NCBI GenBank assembly: GCA_002368545.1 | Contig: MTSC01000013.1 | Span: forward strand, 186,001-250,000 | DNA: 64,000 bases | Direction: 5' to 3' | Source of the DNA: Ramichloridium luteum | Taxonomy: Eukaryota; Ascomycota; Dothideomycetes; Mycosphaerellales; Dissoconiaceae | Shown here: positions 47,801 through 57,500 of the stretch, piece by piece | Numbering within the stretch: the stretch's first letter is position 1 | Layout of the letters: each line of letters begins with the position of its first letter | Position numbers and translations under genes: made by a program | The notes under the pieces: model-generated | What the model was told of the DNA's origin: nothing | Seen by the model: the letters and a program-made list of their open reading frames with translations, nothing else | The model's database searches: none

Positions 47801-50800
47801 AAGGGATTAGCGGTAGTGAACGACTGGCAACGCCTGTGCCCCACAGCCCACCCTTTGCTGACTCCTCCAGCTCCTCCTCGCCCCCCTCCAATCGCTGCGG
47901 CCGCAACGATGATTGTGGTTTGGCGCGGCCGGCCAACGCACGGGTGTGTGCGCGGGCGAGACGGGTATGCGCGATGGCAGGGCCGGTGGGACCGAGCGTT
48001 TCTCTCGCTTTCTTGTCGCATTGACATGGCCGGTAGCTTTGCACGCGCTGGCCTTTCAATATCCTCCGTAGCCTCATGATCGCGCTGACGAAATCCTCGC
48101 ATCACGGGATCGCAGATTCTCGTGGCACATGGAAGCCGCTCGGGACGAAAACAAAGACGAGGTGGGTGGGCGGCACCGCTGCGATAGTTCGCACGGTCCA
48201 CAGCCTGACCTCGTGCGGCGCATTCACGGGACAACAACGAAGGAATTCCAGGTCGAAGCACAGAAGATCATCTGCTTCCGTTGCAGCTTCCGAGATGCTT
48301 CTTTGCCGCTGCGATGACTGCGGAGGATGCTTCTCGGCCCACCAGAGCTATCAATGTTTGCCTGGACTCTCGCGCTAGCAATCTGAATCGTCGTGATTGA
48401 TACCTCCCATCCAATGCCGACGCTTGGGGCTGATCCCATGGTCCCTCCACGCGGTCAGGCTGGGCTCTGTTGTGATGGAGTGTGTGATTGCTCGGTCATG
48501 CCCATTTTACGAGCGAGGCCGCAGAGCCAACCACTGCTGATGTACTCGGCACATCCTAACGATGAGTTTACTGTCCTTTGTGTCTGCGAGGGGCCTCCAC
48601 GAAGTGCCAGTCTCGAAATGCCATGCCGCCTAAATTGCGGAATTCGCCTCAGTTCGGCTCGGAACAGAGACCGTACCCGGGCAATGTTCTGATTAACGAT
48701 GATCACCGAAGTGTGCCAATGCAAGTGTTGGCCCCCAGGCCTCCTCCACTTCCTGGAAGCAAATAGGCAAACCCAACGGCGACCTAGCAGGGGTGACCTC
48801 GAATCGAAGGGTGGATGCCAGCAATGCGAACGAGCCGTTTCCACCGTCGAGCACATCCATTCCTCCGAGCGGTGCGAGTGCGCAATGTGTCCAAGGCTTG
48901 CCGGCGGGAGAAAGGGAGCGAGGCACGGGAGTGGATCTAGTATCGATACATGGACTGTACACATACAGAAGTGGACACTCCCTCAATGGTACCCGCTGTC
49001 CTGTACTCGCAGTACTGAATGTACCTTGTGCGCAGTTCGGGAAAGATAGGCCGCTCACAGCTGCGCGACATCTATCAGTGGGAAATCCTAGCAGATCTCT
49101 CTCCATCTGATCCCATCTACCCGTGCGCGCTCCACCAGGACCGGGCATGCCGTCCAGGGAAATGGCCAGGATGTGTGGAAAAGGTTAGTCCGGGTCAGCG
49201 ACGCAGAACATCGTTCTGGCGCCGCAGGGAGCGGGCGCCGATCTCTCGCCAAAAGTGCATTCCGGCTGGCCAAGCCAGTGCCAGCCACACAATTGCTATC
49301 CTGCCCCCATCCGCGGCTCCAGGTATCCCTGCAGAAAGCAGGCCCTGATGCTTCTGCTGCTGCGTCCTGCTACTGTTGCTGCTGCTCGACTGGGGATAGG
49401 CCAGTGTGCGCGTCCCAGTCGAATGGGGAGCATTTTTGTGCTTTTAATCGGCCTACACACCTGCATTTGTGGTCTGCAGTCCTCCCGCCCGTGAAGCAGA
49501 CGGTACCTATTGCATGTGAGAGAGCGTGAAAGAAGCGCAACTGCAGCTTTTCGCGCCGACACTGCTGACAGGCCCGTTCCACTCTGCTGCGACCTCGTTT
49601 TTTTGCTACCACCGTTTTATTCTTCGCTCGCCAGCGCTTCGGCCCGTAAACCGCCGCAACGCAGTCGTTGGAAACCCACGCGCGCCGCGGTCTCCCAGCC
49701 GGTCATAGCAAACGCCGACAACGACAACGACAACGGTTCACCCGCCTTTCGATTTTCCATCTGGGCAACGTCGAGAGGGATCGCTGGCGGGGTCCGACCG
49801 TTTTTGGTGTCTTTGATCGGATCGGCTTTTTGGCTCTCCAGTGGGTGAGGGCCCCTCGTCGCGTTTGTATCACCCCAGCCTCGTTTCCTCCATCCATTTG
49901 ATCACAATCACCCTCGTCTTCAGCCCAGCCGCCCAGGACCAGGAAGCTCAGCAGTTTTAGTCCAGCCTAGTCAGCCAGCCGAGCTAGCACGCAAGCTTGC
50001 TTTTTCTCGTCTAGTTCCGCGCTCTGGGACGAACAACCGCAGAACGGAGAAATAGGTAAAGGGCGCTGCTTCGCGACGCCGCTCGGCGGACATCGTCCAT
50101 CTCGATATTTTAACGACCTCACGAACTGCACGCTTTGTGCCGACGCCTTGTTCATTCACGATCACCACAATCGCGACGACGACGGCGACAACGTCCAAAC
50201 GACTTCAACAAAGAACTGATCTCGAGCTGCACAATACTCCTGGTATCTAGGTACGGTCATCCTTCTTCGATTCACTCCTCCACCCTACCTGCTCCACACA
50301 TCCTCTTCCTATGCTGGAAAGAGGACGGGCAACACCTCGATCCCTCGGCTCATCCTCTCGTCGGCGCCGCTGTTGTGCGTGTGTCACGAGTGTGCAGTTT
50401 GTCTGGCGTGTTTGCACGCGCGTGTACGGAATATTCTGACCAGCCTTCACTTCTTCTTCTCGCGCACGGGCTCTGGTTCATCCAATGCTGCGGCCGAGTG
50501 GAGAGAGCGGGTTGAGACGATATGCCGACCGCCGGCGCGCGAAGATACCACTGTACAGCACAGGACACGACGACGCCCACCACCTCCCACCACCCGCCCT
50601 CACCACTAGATCCGCTTTCCCACCCACCTGCATTTCACCCATTCGCGTCCGCTTCCGCATCCGCATCCGCCGTGGCCATGCACAATGTGCCCTTTCCCAT
50701 GTCGCCCCAGACCCCAAGCCGATGCGATTCCCATCCACTGGAAACCGCCCACACACACGCTGGCGCATGCACAACTACGCTCCCTCCCGACCGTGTTCGG

Positions 50801-52026
50801 ACTGAGGAAGCGCTCTCACATGCGCGCGCATTGACTACACACCGTACCCTTCACACATTCACACTCCCACCCGCCGGCCTCACCAGCGCGCGCGGGCCCT
50901 CAGCATCTCGATCTCAGCACGACAGTCCTGCATTGTCCGACGGAGATTTTTCCCCCTCCCCAACGAAAATTCCCCGACGCCGCGCGCGACTCATCCTCTC
51001 CCGAGACGGTCCAGCAGCGTGGGCGTGCGTGGCTAGGTTTCGGCGGGTGTGCTTGCGGGCTGACGGGCTTATACTGGGGGGCCGTTGGCTTGCTGGCTTT
51101 AAGCCTTCAACTGCTGCTCGCCCGTCCCCGGCATCCGTGCTTGCAGCTCGCGGACCGAAGCCAACGCAGCCCTTCTGCAGGCTAACTCCAACCACCCGCT
51201 CACGCCGCTACTGCTACTGCATTCCTACCTCACTACCCAGCCTTTTTTTTCTCGATACCATCCATCCACGCCCACACCCCCAGCACCCTCCCCCTCCCTG
51301 CCGAATCCAGCTTCCCTCTTTCGCCCGCCAGTCGGTGCACACTTGAACCATTCCTGCATTGCATCTCTTCCCTTAGACCTCCCGATCATAGTCCTGCCGT
51401 CGTGCAGTTACTCCCGCCTCCACATCACGCACCATTGCTGCATCTCTTTGAGACCTCGCAGCAAGTCAATCTCACCATCGTCTGCATCACCATCACCACG
51501 GGCATCATACCCATCACTGCTGTCACCGTCGCCGCGCCTGGTTCCATCGCGAACAGGAGCCGAAGCACAAGCACAAGCACAAGCAGGAACTGGAGCATCG
51601 CAGCCCCAGCCCCAGCAGCATTGCCGTTCTCCATCTCGGTCAATCGTTGATCTTCGACTGACATTGGAACTGGTTATGTAGCTTCGTGACAGTCGCGGTA
51701 TTTTGGCAATTCTTTACGACCCACGACCTCTTTAACGACCCTTTACGACCTCACGACTCTTGGCATTCACGACTTCTTTGCGGCGTCTGTCAGCGTTGTA
51801 TTTCTGATTATCGCCTGTCTGAAGCGTCATTGTTAGCGGAGCACCATAGACGAATCGCACCTCGACTTCGCCCCGACTCTTCACGATTGCACGATCATAA
51901 CGATACATACGCCGTCTCACGACGTATCGGAGGTTCACGCAGCGCTTCATCTTGGACAATTCATCCCAACAACTCCTGCCTACCAACAATTTCCTCGACC
52001 AACTGCAATTGATTGAGCTTGCTTGA
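41875..52026. other. About 10 kb without a recognisable protein gene, upstream of stuA
   Basis: No open frame here shows a domain, signal peptide or convincing exon chain; the longest (274 codons at 50522-51346, 233 codons on minus at 47560-48261) are compositionally chance-like. The right third becomes pyrimidine-rich with simple repeats: CGACAA units near 49717-49733, CCGCAT units near 50650-50668 and CAAGCA units near 51568-51585. That is typical of long fungal 5' leaders, so it probably holds promoter and multi-intron leader sequence of stuA. A. nidulans stuA is known for a long leader with upstream open frames. Non-coding transcripts or weakly conserved genes cannot be excluded. Confidence 0.55.
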
Positions 52027-52470
52027 TCTTGCCAGAGAGCTTTTTTGGCCTCTCGACTTACGACTTCCCACCACAATAGACCTTTCGCTCGGCTTTCGCA
52101 GTCGAGCTTTGACGAACCCCCTTCAACCGTAAAGCTGGCGCTTCCACCGTTGTCCCACTTCCAAGCCCGAGGAAACGAGAATCACTGGCCTTCGGCTTCA
52201 TTTGCCCCGCAAGGCTCATTTGACGAACGTTCTTCCTTCTCTCAAGACGCTCAGCCACCGCAGCAGGCGAGCGGATCATCCGTAGGTTCCTCACCTCGGG
52301 CTGGATCTTTCAGTGCTGCTTCCGTCGCCAATCAGTCCGCGTACGATTCCAACACCTCGTACGCATCCTCGGTCGACGGCCACAAGCCACACGACCTTCA
52401 AACCCCATCGCCGGGTTCTTTCCCACCAGGACAGCCGCAGTCGTACAGCGCGGCTCAGAATTACCCCAGC
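52027..52470 (+). other. Open, protein-like frame directly upstream of the first stuA ATG
   Basis: The stuA frame stays open from 52027 (stop at 52024-52026) to the ATG at 52471 but contains no ATG. The 148 codons read like disordered coding sequence (for example STVKLALPPLSHFQARGNEN), not like leader. Good splice acceptors in this stretch, such as CTTTCGCAG ending at 52101, could join an upstream exon carrying the true start. Confidence 0.45.
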
Positions 52471-54210
52471 ATGAATCAGCCTCACGCTTACATGGACGGC
52501 CATGGACCGGCTTCCGGCCCTCCTCCAGGCATTCCCTACTCGGGCTACGGCCAGCCGCAGGCATTGCAGCCAGCCGCCCAGACCTACCAGTCCAATGGCT
52601 ACCCTCAGTACCAGTACCCGAACACGATGGCACCCATGACGCCTGCGCACCCGGTCACTTCCACTCAGATGGTCGGCCCGTCTCAACCGCTCCCCGCAAT
52701 GATGCCTGGCCCGAACCCGCCGCCGAACTCGTCTGGCGCCCCGGCATACCAGCAACAATCGTACGACACAACTGGTCAGTTGGCTCCTCCGGGCATGAAG
52801 CCGAGAGTGACCGCCACTCTCTGGGAAGACGAGGGAAGTTTGTGCTTCCAGGTTGAGGCCAACGGTGTTTGCGTCGCACGGCGCGAGGATAATCACATGA
52901 TCAACGGTACTAAGCTGCTCAACGTGGCCGGTATGACTCGTGGCCGCCGCGACGGTATCCTCAAGAGTGAGAAGACTCGCCACGTCGTAAAGATTGGCCC
53001 TATGCACCTGAAAGGTGTTTGGATCCCTTTCGACCGTGCGCTGGACTTCGCCAACAAGGAGAAAATCACCGAGGCTCTCTACCCGCTCTTCGTGCACAAC
53101 ATCGGAGCTCTGCTGTACCACCCGACCAACCAACAGGCGCGTTCTAGCATCGGAAATGCCGCAATGGCCGCCCGTCGCCCTGACCAGCCGCAGCAAGAGT
53201 ACCTGCGAACACCGCAAGGCACCCAGGCACCATCGCTGACTCACCATCACTCGATGGCGACGCCTATCTCGCAGGCACCTCACTCAATCGCTCCCCAGCC
53301 AACCCCCGGCCGGCCAGGAATTGACCGTGCGCACACTTTCCCTACTCCTCCCACGAGTGCGTCAAGCATGATGGGTATGGGCAATGCGGGCAGCGCTTAC
53401 GATTACAATGGCTCTGCAATGCATTCTGGCCAGCCGCTTGCCGTGGAAAACGGCATCGCTGCGCGATCGGTGCCAACGACCCCAGCGACGACGCCTCCTG
53501 GCAACCAGGGTATCCAGTACCACACAACGCAGCCGTATGACAGCCAGCGCCAGATCTACTCGACGCCGTCGCAACACGGTGGATACTACGCACAACAGCC
53601 GCAAATGGGACGTTACGGCCCATTGCAGTCAAGCCCTGGTGGCGCTGTCAAGTCCGAGATGGGTCCGCCTGCCCGAGCTGGTGGAGAGGATCACTCCGAA
53701 GCGAAGCCTCATGATGGATATGGTGGTCAGCCAGATGCTGAGGGGGAACACGAGGGTGAATATACCCATACTAGTGCGTCGTTCGGCGCTGAGCGCCGCT
53801 CACCTGACCCGTTTGCTGACTCTCGCCCAGGCACGATCCACTCTGATCCGTCGCACATCTCCCCCGAAATGACCCACTCACCTCACCAGAATGGTTCTGG
53901 CCGTGCCACTCCCCGAACGACCGCGACTTACACCGGTGCTTACAACTCAACACCTCAACGGTCGGCAACCCTGCCTTCCAGCAATCTTAATTACGTTATG
54001 AGCAATGACAGCCGCGCTGGCGCGCCCAATGGGTCTGAGTACCCTTCTCAGCACTACCCGTCCGCCGCACAGTACCCATCTATGAATGGTGCCGGTACCA
54101 AGCGTGGCCGTGACCTTGATGACCAAGAAGATGCTTCCATGAAGCGTCAACGAACCGACCCTGTCCGGCCGATCAGCCAGCCAGTGAAAGCTGGTGGCAT
54201 GAGACGGTGA
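52471..54210 (+). CDS. stuA: StuA/Asm1-type APSES transcription factor
   Basis: This basic helix-loop-helix-like APSES (KilA-N) regulator controls conidiophore development, morphology and often effector or secondary-metabolite genes in ascomycetes. From the first ATG at 52471 it has 579 residues, and the start MNQPHAYMDGHGPASG resembles that of Aspergillus StuA. A Pro/Gln/Tyr-rich N-terminus leads to the APSES domain at about residues 110-222 (PRVTATLWEDEGSLCFQVEA, MINGTKLLNVAGMTRGRRDG, MHLKGVWIPFDRALDFANKE). After it come a Ser/Pro/Gln-rich region (DRAHTFPTPPTSASS) and a C-terminal bipartite basic signal (KRGRD...MKRQR, about residues 545-560). The domain is nearly identical to StuA proteins, so the call is firm. 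The frame remains open for 148 codons upstream, so the real N-terminus may be longer. Confidence 0.94.
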   Translation: MNQPHAYMDGHGPASGPPPGIPYSGYGQPQALQPAAQTYQSNGYPQYQYPNTMAPMTPAHPVTSTQMVGPSQPLPAMMPGPNPPPNSSGAPAYQQQSYDTTGQLAPPGMKPRVTATLWEDEGSLCFQVEANGVCVARREDNHMINGTKLLNVAGMTRGRRDGILKSEKTRHVVKIGPMHLKGVWIPFDRALDFANKEKITEALYPLFVHNIGALLYHPTNQQARSSIGNAAMAARRPDQPQQEYLRTPQGTQAPSLTHHHSMATPISQAPHSIAPQPTPGRPGIDRAHTFPTPPTSASSMMGMGNAGSAYDYNGSAMHSGQPLAVENGIAARSVPTTPATTPPGNQGIQYHTTQPYDSQRQIYSTPSQHGGYYAQQPQMGRYGPLQSSPGGAVKSEMGPPARAGGEDHSEAKPHDGYGGQPDAEGEHEGEYTHTSASFGAERRSPDPFADSRPGTIHSDPSHISPEMTHSPHQNGSGRATPRTTATYTGAYNSTPQRSATLPSSNLNYVMSNDSRAGAPNGSEYPSQHYPSAAQYPSMNGAGTKRGRDLDDQEDASMKRQRTDPVRPISQPVKAGGMRR

Positions 54211-55520
54211 TGATCCCGGACATCATCGGTTGCCCGCGATTTCTTTCTCATATGTCGACTTATTGTGTTTTCTTTTTTGTACTCTTCTATCGATTATGAC
54301 GACTCACGACCAACGAAACTACAACCGGCGTTTGACGATAACGACTATCTGACAAACGGGCGACGAAAGACACTGAGCATACATGAGCGTGCTATTGATC
54401 TCTTTCTGGCTCTGGTGCGAGCATCGTGCGCGCATCGGAGCACGGCGGCAATCTTCGAAGGCGAGAAATTAATCACCGCCTCCGGACGCTGCTTCGCGAC
54501 GAATTTACACACTATCTTTACCAACCTTCTTTCCTTTCCTGGCTTGTCATTAACTTTTCCTTCTCCTTTCAATTCACTTGGATCCACCCACCATCCGACC
54601 AGGCTCGGCCGCTTCTACTATGGTGCTGGTTTCTCGTGCGCAATCACCTTGGTCCACGAAAGTGGCCGGCGCCCGCAGCGATCACGACATCGCTTTACCA
54701 CGACGATCTTTGGGACCGACAGAAAAAAGACTCAATGATCCCGTCTTTTACGTGGTCCCGACACGATGCAGAATGCAGTACATGGGACGAAATGAACGGC
54801 ATGACGGATGGCTTGGAAAAGGCCGCGTGTGATGAGGAGGGTGCTTCACTCTTCTCCCGACGCTGCTTTACTCTTGGGACACATATACCCTTTCCTCATG
54901 GTTTCCGCTGCGGATGCGACCTTCGAGAATACGCAAGAACGCTGAAAACGGCCTCGGGGATATGGAAGAGAGAGACGAATTATACGGTGCTTGTGGTCTC
55001 TTCTCTTCCGATGCTCATATCACGTTGATGAGGTAGAAGACATGGTGTTCCGCTTTTTTGTGTTTCCTTTTTCGTTTCCTTTAGCTTAGTTATTATGAGT
55101 GCTGTGAAAAAAAGTCCATTTTATTGAAATTCGCGTGATTTGTCTTGCTCATCCAGTTGTTTGCAGATGATGAACGGGAATGTGAAATTTCTCGTCTATC
55201 ATGGAGGTGATAGGTGGATGACAGCACGTCAAGGAAACGAATATCTCAATTTGCAATATCAATCTGACACTAATTTTACCAATCCATGGGTGCTTTCGCT
55301 TGACTGCTTGCTGCCAAACAGAGACTGGAAATCAATCGAAGAACTCCTTTATGCGGGTGCAAGCGCTTTCATTTTGAGTGACCTGCGGACGTGCGGCTGA
55401 ACGGAAAAAATAGCCACCCTGCGTGGGTGGTATAACACGATTCATTTGTGTTATCCACGACCAGCATTCTCTTTCGAGACACGGTGGGGGCGAAAATGCT
55501 GATGATGCCAGATGGACCTT
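54211..55520. other. Convergent intergenic region between stuA and antizyme
   Basis: About 1.3 kb of 3' flank shared by two converging genes. It includes T-rich stretches (54244-54285, 55050-55085). A 6-bp-arm hairpin (CCACCC/GGGTGG, arms 55414-55419 and 55425-55430) lies about 90 bp beyond the antizyme stop. Open frames of up to 200 codons on the plus strand (54265-54738, 54426-55028) lack domains and overlap each other, so I regard them as stuA 3' UTR or spacer. Confidence 0.45.
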
Positions 55521-56579
55521 TCACAGGTCCATGCCGAGGAAGAGCCAGCGATCGCTAACGCAGTTCTCCTCGCTGGCCCATTCGTCCAGCATGGTCAGCT
55601 CGAACCCAACCCAGCCGAGGTCGCGGACGAGGTCCTTGGCCGACGCAGGCTCAGTCTGTCGGTCGACGCCAATGACGAGCTTCGAGCAGTCAAAGCGGTC
55701 AGTGCCGGCGAGCTCAAGCAGCGACATGAGGCTGAACGTAGGCGGTCAGCATTTGTCGACATGAGATAAAGATAGTATATTGCACTTACCCTGGCTTCAG
55801 GTCCATTCCAACGACTTCCTTGCCGAAGAAGACAACGAGCGAGCGCTCGTCGTCCTTCTCTGCCACGAAGCCCTTGAAGCCCGCGCCGGCGACGTAGTCC
55901 CACACCTCGACATAGTCACGGATCAGGCCAGCAGTCTTCGGGTAGATCCGGCCATCTGGTGACGGTGAGGGTGTGATCTGGCCATGACGGAACACCGCAG
56001 CCGGCTGTGCCTGGTTGTGCGGGATCGTCTGCGGGATCGGGCGGGCGGCCGTGGTGTTGTTTCGCATGTCCATCACCAGCGAGTTCTCAAGATCCGTCGT
56101 CTTCTCAACCAAGAAGACGGTCTTCAGCGTCTCGCAAAAGAGTCTCTCACACTCTTCCGTGATGTAACATGCAGCGTCTCCGGAACGCTTGCGGCCCTGC
56201 AGTTGCAGGCTAGGACGGCGCGGGGACCGTCCGATTGGCGCCGCTTCCGGAGACGGCGGCGGTGATGGTACGCCCAAAGGGACCTCAAACCCACCGCCCC
56301 TGTGTGTCGCAAAGAGACCATGTTAGCCTATGTGTGTCTTTGATGCTGCCCCGAAGGTTTCGCACGAGAGTCCCGGCCATGCTCTTGCATTATTGGGTGA
56401 CTTACCGCTCCTCCTGCGAAGCCGTGAGTGAAGTGGAAGCCGGTCAACGCCATGGTGCTGGCGTCGACGGCATAGGCCGTAGCCTGGGTGTTGGACCGAC
56501 GAGAAGGCGAGCCGGATGGGCTCTTCCGGTAGTAATTACTACTACTACTACTGGAGCGGTTGGATTGTAAATTCGCCAT
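55521..56579 (-). CDS. Ornithine decarboxylase antizyme, needs +1 programmed ribosomal frameshift
   Basis: Antizyme binds ornithine decarboxylase, sends it to the proteasome and blocks polyamine uptake; polyamines stimulate the +1 frameshift needed to make it. Exons are 56579-56406, 56299-55790 and 55731-55521; introns are 106 bp (GTAAGT...CACAG) and 58 bp (GTAAGT...TTCAG). The zero frame from ATG 56579 gives 62 codons (MANLQSNRSSSSSSNYYRKS at the start) and stops at TGA 56287-56285. Shifting +1 at GTT-TGA opens 235 further residues, total about 297. The shifted frame carries the antizyme fold: ECERLFCETLKTVFLVEK, DDERSLVVFFGKEVVGMDL and, in exon 3, the C-terminal signature GWVGFELTMLDEWASEE...DRWLFLGMDL. 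Both splice phases fix the frames, so the shift cannot be explained by splicing. An upstream in-frame ATG at 56675 is possible. Confidence 0.92.
56285..56290 (-). promoter_or_regulatory. Antizyme +1 frameshift site (GTT TGA)
   Basis: The zero-frame codons after the intron are GGG CGG TGG GTT TGA; skipping the T at 56287 gives GTT GAG GTC CCT TTG. The stop codon in the A site after GTT is the classical antizyme arrangement. Directly 3' the RNA can fold a small hairpin (CCC-TTT-GGG, extended by GGT/ACC across a bulge, about 56284-56268) that might stimulate the shift. The site lies 9 nt into exon 2. Confidence 0.85.
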
Positions 56580-57500
56580 TGTACTGGTTTGCCACGGTGA
56601 TTGACTGGTAAAGGGTTGGTGGGATGTGTGAGTGAAGAGTCGAAGGATGTGTGAAGAGGTTGATGTTGTTTGCAAGTGTCGATCGGCAAGCGTTCGGTTG
56701 TTGCGGAGGTGGAAGACCGGGATTATGTCAGAGTGGCTACGAGTGATGTCGTGAGGACAGTGAGGAAGGAGGAAGCGGCGGCGGCGGCGAAAGTTAGTAA
56801 TGATATACTAGAGGGCGGAGGAGGGATTTTCGGCTTCAGATCGGCCCAGTGCCCAGACGTGCGTTCTGGTGTGGTGTCAGCCCAGTCCACACGTGGGGGA
56901 AGGAGCCATTCACAGGGTTTTCTTCCACTCTTCTCGCCTTTTCCAGACCAATCACAGCTGTTCACCATGCCTCTCTGCACACCATCGCTGAGACATTTAC
57001 CTCGTCGCACTCAACGCAAGCACTTGCTTTCATGACTCGCTCAGGCAAACCTTCGGTATCGCTCAGATTCCACGCGGGTGTTTTGCGATACCACGGGCGC
57101 ACCTTGAGAAAACAACCACGTGGGTTTAGAAATATTGTGACACAACGCCAATGCATGGCACGTTTCACGACGTATGCAAGACAGCCACATGGCCGATCCG
57201 TGCTATGTAGACTGGCGTTTCCATAAGGTGTACGGTAGGTCGGCTTTAGCGATGGGTAAGTCCCACTGATAAAGAAAGCCCCTTCATGCTTCCCTCGAAC
57301 GCCATCTGTCATCGTAGCAAGAGCAGTCGCTGCAGGATGGAAGTAGCAGAGCACCGTCATTGAGACGAGACAGTAACCTTGGAGCGCCGACTTTTCTCGA
57401 GCTCATTATTATGGAAGTCTCCAAGGGATTTCCACTACGTCAAATCTTTATCTTTATTCTATTGCTTGCGCATCGCGATCTAGACCCGGCAGAATGAGCC
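56580..57500. promoter_or_regulatory. Divergent promoter between antizyme and the NDR-like kinase
   Basis: About 920 bp between two head-to-head ATGs. Open frames inside (up to 132 codons) have no domain. An A/T-rich stretch at 57435-57465 lies shortly before the kinase ATG. Confidence 0.5.

Noticed and set aside
47560..48261. 233-codon minus-strand open frame
   Set aside because: Arg/Ala/Pro-rich mixture without domain; opposite-strand frames of similar length overlap it, as expected for GC-rich non-coding DNA.
50522..51346. 274-codon open frame before stuA
   Set aside because: It consists of His/Pro/Thr/Ser-rich low-complexity sequence from pyrimidine-rich DNA with no domain; it is more likely leader or promoter sequence.
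41875..52026. StuA-binding-type motifs (WCGCGWNM) upstream of stuA as autoregulation
   Set aside because: Several matches exist, but roughly ten are expected by chance in 10 kb on both strands, so they are not evidence alone.
56285..56405. Joining the two antizyme frames by alternative splicing instead of frameshifting
   Set aside because: Donor GTAAGT and acceptor CACAG are the only good sites, and they leave the second exon in the frame that stops at TGA; no other AG nearby restores the frame.
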